From Pseudomonadota bacterium (GTDB taxonomy: Bacteria > Pseudomonadota > Gammaproteobacteria > Steroidobacterales > Steroidobacteraceae): a stretch of DNA of 5,823 nt. The notes beneath the pieces are model-generated. The model was not told where the DNA came from, did not search any database, and saw only the letters and a list, made by a program, of their open reading frames with translations. Within the stretch, counting starts at the first letter, position 1, and every line of letters begins with the position of its first letter. The translations under genes and the position numbers were made by a program. Below are positions 1-5,823 of this stretch, in pieces. The DNA lies in the NCBI GenBank assembly GCA_021805275.1, contig JAJZFQ010000099.1, forward strand, positions 1 to 5,823, in the 5' to 3' direction.

Positions 1-1572
1 CTGGTTGCGCTGGTCAATGCGGGCAACGGCCAACCGCCGCATTACGTCCCGGCGCCGATTCTCGCGCAGCACGGATACAATTACGCGTTTCCGACCAGTG
101 TGACGTATACGAACCAGGAAACCCAGTCGTCCTTTCTCGACCTGTCGGTGAAGTCGCTGCTGAACCCTTACATGATTGGGGAGGTCAAGGCGTTCTACGT
201 CGGCACGAACAACGACCGCACCGCATGGTCGGATCCGCAATACCATAATTCGTACGCGGGTTATTCCTATGACCTCAGCGATACGTTGAAGAGCTGCTCG
301 GCGCTGAATGCCTATGAGGGTTCCTCAGTTCCCACCAGCGCATATCCGAACACCTACAATTGCGCCGTTGCCACTCAGCAGTTCGGCTCGCCGGCGGCGG
401 GCACGGCGTACCAGCGCTACATCCAGAACTATTCCGAGATGGGTGCGATGGGCGACCTGACCCTGCTGTTCCCCGACAATACGGTGCAAGTCGGTGCCAC
501 GGGATTCGTCGCACCGATGCTCTCGGAGGAGGCGTGGTACGGATCGAGTCCGGTGCCGATCGGCACGACGGGGTTCAACATGGCATGGCTCGAGCATGAC
601 GGCCAGACCTGGATGCAGGCCTATGCCCAGGACAATATCCGCCTGCTTCATGGCCGGCTGCACATTTACCCCGGGGTCAAGTGGACCCGGCTGAACATGT
701 ATGCCAACGCCGATCAGGGGTACTATTACGACTTCTCAGGGACGGTGTCGGAAACCTACAAATACATCGAGGACTCCCTGGGAGTGAATTACGCGTTCAC
801 CCGCGAATTGAACGCGTATGTGAACTGGGGTCAGTCGGTGAAGCCGCCGAATATCAGCGCGCTCTACGGCAATATCGGCGCAAGTCCGCAGCCGGTGCCC
901 CCGACGACCAAGCCGGAGCGGGTGAACAACATCGATGCCGGAGTCCGGTTCGAGAACGCGCGGTATAACTGGGAAGTCGGGTTCTTCAATCGGGACTTCA
1001 CGAATATTTTCAGCTCGACGTACAGCGACATCACCGGAATTACCTTGACCACCAATGCTGGTAAGGCGCTGTTTCGCGGCGGCACGATCAAGGCGGGGGT
1101 GCATTTGCCGTATCACCTGGAGCTCGAAGGCAATGCGGCCTATACCCATGCGGTGTACACCGAGAATTTCACGGATGTGAATGGGACCGCCTTTACCAAC
1201 GGCATGTGGCGGCCGAACATCCCCGTGGTCACCGGAAATCTCGACCTGCAGTATTCGAATGGTCCGTGGCATGCCGGCGTGAGCGAGCATTACACCGGTT
1301 CGGAGTACGTCGTCAATTACGAATCCGGCGCCACCACCAACTACCAGTTGGGGGGCTATGGATCGACGAACCTGAACGCCGGCTATGTGTGGAATCTCGA
1401 CAGCGACGCACTCAAGGCGCTGAAATTCGAGCTGCACGTGGATAATGTGTTCAACCGGCACTCGCCGTTCTACTCCGCGGGTCTGGATACGGCCTCGACG
1501 CCGAACTTCCTGTGGATGATCTACAATGAGCCGATGTTCGCGTCGTTGTCGGTGACGGCCAAGTTCTTCTGA
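1..1572 (+). CDS. TonB-dependent outer-membrane receptor, C-terminal barrel portion (5' end outside window)
   Basis: The frame is open from the first base to the TGA at 1570-1572, giving 523 visible residues. The GTG at 100 is internal, not a start. The signal peptide, TonB box and plug domain must lie upstream, because what is visible is beta-barrel: alternating aromatic/hydrophobic strands separated by Asn/Gly/Tyr/Thr-rich loops. Typical family landmarks are an AYAQDNIRLL strand followed by a PGVKW strand, NWGQSVKPPN (residues 271-284), a KPERVNNIDAGVRF strand, VDNVFNR (480-486) and a terminal strand ending in Phe (ASLSVTAKFF), the usual outer-membrane assembly signal. The family imports scarce ligands (siderophores, cobalamin, sugars, other nutrients) using TonB-ExbBD energy. 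The ligand is not identifiable here. Two cysteines (99 and 121) in a long loop-like segment could form a disulfide. The gene is followed after 16 nt by the lipoprotein gene, implying an operon. Family assignment is firm; substrate is unknown. Confidence 0.93.
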   Translation: MVALVNAGNGQPPHYVPAPILAQHGYNYAFPTSVTYTNQETQSSFLDLSVKSLLNPYMIGEVKAFYVGTNNDRTAWSDPQYHNSYAGYSYDLSDTLKSCSALNAYEGSSVPTSAYPNTYNCAVATQQFGSPAAGTAYQRYIQNYSEMGAMGDLTLLFPDNTVQVGATGFVAPMLSEEAWYGSSPVPIGTTGFNMAWLEHDGQTWMQAYAQDNIRLLHGRLHIYPGVKWTRLNMYANADQGYYYDFSGTVSETYKYIEDSLGVNYAFTRELNAYVNWGQSVKPPNISALYGNIGASPQPVPPTTKPERVNNIDAGVRFENARYNWEVGFFNRDFTNIFSSTYSDITGITLTTNAGKALFRGGTIKAGVHLPYHLELEGNAAYTHAVYTENFTDVNGTAFTNGMWRPNIPVVTGNLDLQYSNGPWHAGVSEHYTGSEYVVNYESGATTNYQLGGYGSTNLNAGYVWNLDSDALKALKFELHVDNVFNRHSPFYSAGLDTASTPNFLWMIYNEPMFASLSVTAKFF

Positions 1573-1576
1573 CGGG

Positions 1577-1582
1577 AAGGAG
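1577..1582 (+). promoter_or_regulatory. Ribosome binding site AAGGAG deciding the start of the lipoprotein gene
   Basis: AAGGAG, within GGGAAGGAG at 1574-1582, lies 6 nt before the ATG at 1589 and only 3 nt before an in-frame GTG at 1586. The spacing favours ATG 1589. The site sits entirely in the 16-nt gap after the receptor stop codon, consistent with translation of a shared transcript. Confidence 0.75.
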
Positions 1583-1588
1583 TCAGTG

Positions 1589-4336
1589 ATGTCGGGAGGC
1601 GCAGTTCGCGGCATGTCGGGTGGAGCGTTCCTGGTTGCGGTCACCCTGGCAGGGTGTTCCGCGGCCGGCAGTCACGCGGCGCACGCGCCCGCCCCGTCGC
1701 TACGCGCGACGTTGAAGGATCTGTCCGCAGTGACCCATGTGATCGCCACGGGCCGGCGGATCAGCCCGGTGGGACGGCTCGCGGCGACTGCGAATTTCCC
1801 CTCGAGCGTCGTTTTGGCCGAGGGTTCTGCCTTCGTGCTGAGCGATGGGGCTTCGCGGACGCAGTCGATCGTGCGCTACGGCGCACGGACGCTTGCTCGG
1901 CAGGGGGAAGTGCTCGGGTTTCGCGGTCGGACGTTCGGCGCTGCAGCCGCCGGAGCGGTGCAGATACCGCGGCAGAACTTCTTTCAGGGACTGGCCGCGG
2001 GTCCCGGTGGCCTGCTCTATGCGGCCGGCGGGAGCAGCGATGTGCTGCTCGCGCTGCGTGCATCCCGTGGCGGTCTTGCCGTTGTGAGGCGATACCGCCT
2101 GCGGTTCTGGCCGTTCCCGAAAACCCAGTATCCGTACTGGTACCAGGGACTGCACGTCGGCGTGCGGCATTTTTACCCCGATGGCGTAGCCATCAGCGCC
2201 GCCGGAGACTACGCGTACGTCACCGGTTTGTTGAGCAACGCGGTCGCGCGGGTGAATTTGCGCACCGGCGCGATGCAGTACGGCAACGCTGGGGCGTATC
2301 CGTTTGCGCCCGTGCTGAGCGATCACGGGCGGCGGCTGGTGGTGAGTGATTGGGGCGGCTGCGGTGTGACGGTGCTGGCGAGCAGCACCTTGCGCACACT
2401 CGGGCGCATCTGCGTTGGACCCAAAACCGGTCCGGGCAATACGGACCCCGGAGTGCATCCCACCGCGATCGCCGCCGTGCCGGGCGGCAGTCGGGTGCTG
2501 TTCACCGCCTCGAACCTCGATGAGGTGATCGAGGTCGATGCTCGCACGTTGCGGGTCGTGCGGGTCATCCACGACTCCCCGTACCGACACGCACCGCCGG
2601 GCAGTTATCCGGATGGGATTGCGGTGCATGCCGGGCGGGTGTACGTGGCCAACGCTGGCAACAACGATGTGGCGGTGTTCAGCCTGGCGAGCGGCCGCCG
2701 ATTGGGGTTCATCCCGACGGCGTGGTACCCGACTGGTGTGGCGGCAGGCCGCCATGCACTGTTCGTCGTGTCCGCCAAGGGCATGGGCTCGGGGCCGAAT
2801 CGGCTGCACCAGTGGGTCGGCAACATGATGCACGGGGTGGTGCAGCGCGTTTCCTATCGCGCCATCCGCGAGCGGCTTGCGCAGTACACTCAGGTGGCCC
2901 GGGCAGACAATGGCTTCGGCCGGCAGGCGCGCGCTGCTCTCGCTCAGGACAATATCCGGCGGGCCCGCCGACTGCGACATCATATCCGGTATGTCGTGGT
3001 CATCCTGCGGGAGAACAAGACCTTCGATGAGGAGTTCGGCACGTTCGGCGGACTCGGACGCTGGGCCGATCCGCACCTGGCGCTCTACGGTGCGCGCGAG
3101 CTGCCGAATCTTTTCGGCGATGCGCGGCGCGGAGCATTGTTCGTGAATTTCTACGCCGATGGCGAGGTGACGGCGCAGGGGCACCAGTGGATGACGGGTG
3201 CCTCGGATTCGGATTTCGTTCAGCGCACCTGGCCGCAGTATTACTCGCGCCGGGGCTTGGTGGGCAATCCCGGCTGGACACAATCGCTGGTGCCAGCCTC
3301 GGGCGAGACCGGGCCGAGCGGCAGCGGGCCGGTCGGCGGTAAGAAGGTGATGGCCAACCCGTACGCCGACAGCATCGCTCTGTCGGCGCTCGGGCGATGG
3401 TCGAATCCCTGGATTGCCTATCCGCAGCGGCTGTACCTGTTCAACGATCTACAGGCGCATCACGTGAGCTTCGAGGACTTCGGGGAGTTCATCAGCCGTT
3501 CCGAGGCGGGGGCGATCCCGCCTGCGCTGCGCGCGCATGTGGCCGGGCAGTTCCCGGGCTGGGATCGCATGACGCTCGATACCCAACGCGCCAGAGTCGC
3601 GGTGCGATGGATGCGCCGTCACGCCCGCCATTTGCCGCACTTCATCTACATCTGGCTTCCGGATGATCACACGGCGGGGCGCACGCCGTGTTTTTACACG
3701 CCGGATTACTACGTCGCCAATAACGATCTGGCTACGGCACAGGTCATCCATTACCTGAGCACCACTGCGCAGTGGAAACACATGGTGGTCTTCATCACCG
3801 AGGATGACGCGCAATCCGGGGCGGACCACATTGATGCTCATCGGACGTTTGCGGTGGCGCTGGGCCCGTGGGTGCGCCGTACGCATGTGACGACGCGCTA
3901 CTCGCAGGTCAACATCCTGAGTACGGTCGAAGCGATCTTCAGGTTGCCGCCGCTCTCGCAGTGGGATGCCAATGCGTCCGTCATCGGCGGCATCTGGCGT
4001 CACACCGCGAAGGCCCGCATCGAGCCGGTGCGGGTCCCGCAGGTGCCCGTGGCCTTCAATCCCGGCAGGTGTCGCAAGCACGCGCGGCTCAGCGGGGTCG
4101 AGGCTCGGCGCGAGCCCGAATCGCTGGCGCAGAACGCCGGACCTCGTCGGTCTGCGCGCCAGTGGTACACGCCGACCAGCCTGCTGAAAGTCCCCGGCCG
4201 CGAACAGATGCGACAGGAGTGGATCGCCAGCAAGGGGCGGGGCAGTTACGAGCGTACCTTGCGCTACCTGCGCGCATGGGCGCGGGCGCACCATGCACCG
4301 CTCAGTCAGTACATCGCGAATGACGACGGCGAATGA
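1589..4336 (+). CDS. Lipoprotein: YncE-like beta-propeller fused to alkaline-phosphatase-superfamily phosphoesterase
   Basis: 915 residues from ATG 1589. Residues 1-23 form a lipoprotein signal: R7, a hydrophobic core, then lipobox LAGC with C23. Ser follows the Cys, so retention in the inner membrane is not signalled and outer-membrane sorting is likely. Residues about 45-410 are a beta-propeller of the YncE/YVTN type, clearest at YVANAGNNDVAVF (352-364) followed by a P-T-G-V-A blade start and SAKGMGSGPN. Residues about 465-790 are a phosphoesterase domain of the acid phosphatase/phospholipase C type: ENKTFDEEFG (475-484, E and N probable metal ligands), GHQWMTGA (531-538, T536 a candidate nucleophile by analogy), DDHTAG (692-697) and EDDAQSGADHIDAH (738-751, metal-binding Asp/His). 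All signature motifs are intact, so activity is likely. Residues about 790-915 are a basic C-terminal extension I do not recognise. The fused architecture matches proteins annotated as bifunctional YncE/alkaline phosphatase, whose substrate is not established to my knowledge. Coupling to the receptor gene suggests nutrient release and uptake. Confidence 0.9.
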   Translation: MSGGAVRGMSGGAFLVAVTLAGCSAAGSHAAHAPAPSLRATLKDLSAVTHVIATGRRISPVGRLAATANFPSSVVLAEGSAFVLSDGASRTQSIVRYGARTLARQGEVLGFRGRTFGAAAAGAVQIPRQNFFQGLAAGPGGLLYAAGGSSDVLLALRASRGGLAVVRRYRLRFWPFPKTQYPYWYQGLHVGVRHFYPDGVAISAAGDYAYVTGLLSNAVARVNLRTGAMQYGNAGAYPFAPVLSDHGRRLVVSDWGGCGVTVLASSTLRTLGRICVGPKTGPGNTDPGVHPTAIAAVPGGSRVLFTASNLDEVIEVDARTLRVVRVIHDSPYRHAPPGSYPDGIAVHAGRVYVANAGNNDVAVFSLASGRRLGFIPTAWYPTGVAAGRHALFVVSAKGMGSGPNRLHQWVGNMMHGVVQRVSYRAIRERLAQYTQVARADNGFGRQARAALAQDNIRRARRLRHHIRYVVVILRENKTFDEEFGTFGGLGRWADPHLALYGARELPNLFGDARRGALFVNFYADGEVTAQGHQWMTGASDSDFVQRTWPQYYSRRGLVGNPGWTQSLVPASGETGPSGSGPVGGKKVMANPYADSIALSALGRWSNPWIAYPQRLYLFNDLQAHHVSFEDFGEFISRSEAGAIPPALRAHVAGQFPGWDRMTLDTQRARVAVRWMRRHARHLPHFIYIWLPDDHTAGRTPCFYTPDYYVANNDLATAQVIHYLSTTAQWKHMVVFITEDDAQSGADHIDAHRTFAVALGPWVRRTHVTTRYSQVNILSTVEAIFRLPPLSQWDANASVIGGIWRHTAKARIEPVRVPQVPVAFNPGRCRKHARLSGVEARREPESLAQNAGPRRSARQWYTPTSLLKVPGREQMRQEWIASKGRGSYERTLRYLRAWARAHHAPLSQYIANDDGE

Positions 4337-4351
4337 TCACCGGCCCGTGAT
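4336..4351. repeat. Short inverted repeat at the end of the lipoprotein gene
   Basis: ATCAC (4336-4340) and GTGAT (4347-4351) are perfect 5-bp arms around the 6-nt loop CGGCCC. The first arm starts on the last base of the stop codon. The stem is too weak to call a terminator on its own, but it sits with the stronger hairpin at 4372-4391 in the same convergent gap. Confidence 0.35.
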
Positions 4352-4371
4352 TCTCTGGTGACACAGAAGTT

Positions 4372-4391
4372 GCGTCACCGCCGGGTGACGC
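4372..4391. terminator. Perfect 8-bp GC-rich hairpin between convergent genes, candidate bidirectional terminator
   Basis: GCGTCACC (4372-4379) and GGTGACGC (4384-4391) are exact reverse complements around a 4-nt loop GCCG. The hairpin lies 35 nt past the lipoprotein stop and 30 nt past the HutD stop on the opposite strand, where a shared terminator would be expected. No T-run follows on either strand, so it is not a canonical intrinsic terminator. A further GTGACGC (4402-4408) could pair alternatively with the left arm. It could instead be a protein-binding site or an RNA 3'-end stabilising structure. Confidence 0.45.
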
Positions 4392-4421
4392 CCGCGGTCG
4401 AGTGACGCGGCAGTCTGTGGC

Positions 4422-5069
4422 TCAGGATTCCCCGGGACGCCAGCGCAGCACGGCGAGTCTGGCGGTGGCGGATCCCCGGTTCTCCAGCCGGAGCGCTCGG
4501 TCCGCACCCGGACGGATGAGCAGAGTGTCGCGGGGGCGGGCGAGCCGGGCGCGCCGATCGCCGAGCTCGCGGATGCCCGCGGTTCCCTCCAGGATGAACA
4601 GTGCACTGTAGAGCGCTGCGGACAGCATCAACTCGCGCGTCGAGGCGAGTGACACGATCGACGGCGCACGCACGATACAGGCGGGCGAGCCCGCCGGTCC
4701 CTTGCGCACGATCAGGCTCAAATCCGTGCATCGTCCGAGCGGCACGCGGCACTCGGTAGTCCAGTCCCCCTCGAAACGGGCGCCGCACCGGGCAGGTGAC
4801 AGACGTCGCTGACCGTGTCCGCCGAAGGTGAGCCTCAGGTCATCGCCGTGGACCAGGACCAGCGCACGGCGGTAGCCGGGGTAGGCGGAAAAGGGTCCGT
4901 CCTGCGCAATGTCGGCGAGGCTCAGTCGCCAGCGGAAGGCCTCCCCGTCGGCCGGGTCGCGGGCGATTTCGAGGGTCATGCCTTTCCCGTTGCGCCAGGG
5001 CATCGCGCGGTAGGCGTCGGCGCGGAGGACCTCGAGACGGGGCGGTTTCACGGCGGTCAGTCTCTTCAT
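4422..5069 (-). CDS. HutD/Ves-family cupin protein
   Basis: 215 residues from the ATG at 5069-5067 to the stop at 4424-4422. Family landmarks are in order: MPWRNGKG (23-30) followed by T-x-E-I-A, FRWRLSLADIAQDGPFSAYPG (roughly 45-65), R-x-L-V-L-V-H-G (68-75) and F-E-G-D (99-102). This is the HutD/Ves signature of a cytosolic cupin-fold protein with no signal peptide. HutD is associated with histidine utilisation operons in pseudomonads, where it is proposed to limit flux or bind a pathway intermediate; it is not a pathway enzyme. No hutH, hutU, hutI or hutG is visible nearby, so the gene may act outside the Hut pathway or be an orphan, as E. coli ves is. Length is slightly above the roughly 190 residues I associate with the family. 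No clear Shine-Dalgarno precedes the start; the ATG is chosen because it leaves a normal-length N-terminus before MPWRNG. The gene is convergent with the lipoprotein gene and divergent from the HAD gene. Confidence 0.88.
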   Translation of the reverse strand: MKRLTAVKPPRLEVLRADAYRAMPWRNGKGMTLEIARDPADGEAFRWRLSLADIAQDGPFSAYPGYRRALVLVHGDDLRLTFGGHGQRRLSPARCGARFEGDWTTECRVPLGRCTDLSLIVRKGPAGSPACIVRAPSIVSLASTRELMLSAALYSALFILEGTAGIRELGDRRARLARPRDTLLIRPGADRALRLENRGSATARLAVLRWRPGES

Positions 5070-5132
5070 GGCGATGGCGTTCGGCGCGGGCGGACGTTGT
5101 GGTCGCGGGGAGTGTCGGGCGGTGATGCGGTC

Positions 5133-5138
5133 ATCATA
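5133..5138 (-). promoter_or_regulatory. Candidate -10 box for the HutD-family gene
   Basis: On the - strand this reads TATGAT, 5 of 6 matches to the sigma-70 -10 consensus, 63 nt before the HutD start codon. No good -35 hexamer is found at 16-18 nt upstream, where GGTAAA, GGGTAA or AGGGTA would sit. The call rests on the -10 match and its position in otherwise GC-rich DNA. Confidence 0.3.
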
Positions 5139-5333
5139 CCCAGGGCGTGACGTGTTTACCCTCTGCGCACCGAGGACGCCGCGGTCATCGCCGCAGGCCG
5201 TGGGGCGAAGCCCGGACGCGCCCGTGCCGGAATCGCTCCGAGCGGTGGGCCAGATGCAGGATGTTCCTCGGGAGGAGGGACGGAAGGTTCCCCAGGTCGC
5301 CCGGGTGTCTGGCTGCCGACGCCGATAAGCGCG

Positions 5334-5339
5334 TACAGT
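5334..5339 (+). promoter_or_regulatory. Candidate -10 box immediately upstream of the HAD gene
   Basis: TACAGT matches the -10 consensus at 4 of 6 positions, including both T ends and the second-position A. It ends 8 nt before the HAD start codon, so transcription would begin at or next to the ATG. No -35 element is evident. This is weak evidence by itself. Confidence 0.2.
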
Positions 5340-5347
5340 GCGCGGGC

Positions 5348-5823
5348 ATGACGGCCGTCATCTTCGACCTGGATAACTGCCTCGCGCCTGCGACGGCGGT
5401 GGGCGAGGCCCTCTACGGGCCGGCATTCGCCGCGATTCGCAACGCCAACGACGGGCGTGTTGCCGCCGACGTACTGGCCGCGGCGTTCCGACAGATGTGG
5501 ACCCATGCCTACGACTGGGTGGCCGATCGCTACGGATTTACCCCGGCGATGCGTGCGGCCGGATGGCGGGCCCTGGTGCAGATCGAGGTGACCGGGCCGC
5601 TCGCGGGCTACGGGGATTTGAACCTGCTGGCGTCGGTGCCCGGGGAGCGCTTCCTCGTGACCACGGGGTTGCGTCGGTTGCAGGAGAGCAAGATCCGGGG
5701 TCTGGGCATCGCGGCGCAGTTTCGCGAGATTTTCATCGACGCGATCGACGAGCCGCCGCGGTTGGGCAAAGCGGTACTCTTTCAGCACATCCTCGTGCGA
5801 TACGATCTGAAGCCGACGGATGT
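5348..5823 (+). CDS. HAD-superfamily hydrolase, N-terminal part (3' end outside window)
   Basis: The ATG at 5348 opens a frame with no stop to the window end: 158 complete codons plus the first two bases of a Val codon. It starts MTAVIFDLDNCLA, the HAD motif I, with D7 as nucleophile and D9 as general acid/base. The usual Thr/Val two residues after D9 is Cys (C11). A mostly helical segment (about 15-95) fits a C1-type cap. Motif II is FLVTTG (102-107, T105), and a Lys suited to motif III is K141 in LGKAVLF. The motif IV acidic residues should lie just beyond the edge. Such enzymes are cytosolic phosphatases, phosphonatases or dehalogenases; the DLDN motif and overall look suggest a pyrimidine 5'-nucleotidase-like phosphatase, but the substrate is not determinable. 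No Shine-Dalgarno precedes the ATG. A long opposite-strand frame over this gene is a coding shadow. Confidence 0.85.
   Translation, partial: MTAVIFDLDNCLAPATAVGEALYGPAFAAIRNANDGRVAADVLAAAFRQMWTHAYDWVADRYGFTPAMRAAGWRALVQIEVTGPLAGYGDLNLLASVPGERFLVTTGLRRLQESKIRGLGIAAQFREIFIDAIDEPPRLGKAVLFQHILVRYDLKPTD

Larger units (their letters stand above)
5070..5347. other. Divergent intergenic region between the HutD and HAD genes
   Basis: 278 bases, very GC-rich, between two divergently transcribed genes. I see no convincing protein-coding gene: an open frame at 5068-5328 on the + strand encodes an Arg/Pro/Gly-rich product with no recognisable motif and no RBS. The only regulatory-looking elements are a TATGAT box facing HutD (5133-5138) and a TACAGT box facing the HAD gene (5334-5339). 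Several short local inverted repeats exist, but none forms a structure I recognise as a riboswitch or known small RNA. Confidence 0.5.

Noticed and set aside
1586..1588. GTG at 1586 as start of the lipoprotein gene
   Set aside because: It is only 3 nt from the AAGGAG, while the adjacent ATG at 1589 has normal spacing.
736..1644. 302-codon open frame on the - strand across the receptor 3' end and the operon junction
   Set aside because: It overlaps the receptor barrel and the start of the lipoprotein gene, has a low-complexity Arg-rich product, and shows no family resemblance.
1700..3283. 527-codon open frame on the - strand inside the lipoprotein gene
   Set aside because: It lies wholly opposite a gene with clear domains. 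Its product is Arg/His/Pro-rich with no motif or signal. Long antisense open frames are expected in GC-rich coding DNA.
3449..4294. 281-codon open frame on the - strand opposite the phosphoesterase domain
   Set aside because: It is a coding shadow of the conserved metal-binding region on the + strand, with no recognisable protein features.
4316..4336. 8-bp direct repeat GCGAATGA (4316-4323 and 4329-4336) at the end of the lipoprotein gene
   Set aside because: It is too short and lies inside coding sequence; chance is an adequate explanation.
5150..5320. Structured RNA (for example SRP RNA or a riboswitch) in the divergent region
   Set aside because: A GTTTACC word at 5154-5160 recalled SRP RNA, but the conserved GGAAGGAAGC-type core is absent and no long closing helix was found. 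No riboswitch core was recognised.
5068..5328. 86-codon open frame on the + strand in the divergent intergenic region
   Set aside because: There is no RBS, the composition is Arg/Pro/Gly-rich, no motif is seen, and it begins inside the HutD start region.
5156..5788. 210-codon open frame on the - strand opposite the HAD gene
   Set aside because: The + strand carries intact HAD motifs I and II in the same place. The opposite frame gives an Arg/Pro/Gly-rich product typical of a shadow.

Overview
The window reads as chromosomal DNA of a GC-rich Gram-negative bacterium. A TonB-dependent outer-membrane receptor and a lipobox-bearing lipoprotein imply an outer membrane. Strong G/C bias at third codon positions and a HutD-family gene fit a proteobacterium, perhaps a xanthomonad-like or related gammaproteobacterium. 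That assignment is a guess, since no rRNA or other phylogenetic marker is present.

Layout: (1) Positions 1-1572, + strand, hold the C-terminal barrel part of a TonB-dependent receptor whose start lies before the window. (2) After a 16-nt gap with a good ribosome binding site comes a large lipoprotein gene (1589-4336, +). It fuses a YncE-like beta-propeller to an alkaline-phosphatase-superfamily phosphoesterase domain of the acid phosphatase/phospholipase C type. (3) A short intergenic stretch (4337-4421) carries two inverted repeats, including a perfect 8-bp GC-rich hairpin. (4) A HutD/Ves-family cupin gene lies on the - strand (4422-5069), convergent with the lipoprotein gene. (5) A 278-bp divergent intergenic region (5070-5347) precedes (6) the first 158 complete codons of a HAD-family hydrolase (5348 to the window end, +), cut by the window edge.

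The receptor and lipoprotein genes are almost certainly cotranscribed. A plausible joint role is that the surface- or periplasm-facing phosphoesterase releases a product from a phosphate ester (or binds a ligand through its propeller) and the receptor imports it across the outer membrane using TonB energy. The ligand cannot be read from the sequence. The HutD and HAD genes look like unrelated housekeeping or accessory genes; no other histidine-utilisation gene is visible. I see no mobile element, CRISPR array, tRNA or rRNA. Most of the content belongs to known families. The points most worth a second look are the receptor/phosphoesterase pair, the symmetric repeats in the convergent gap, and the possibly leaderless start of the HAD gene.
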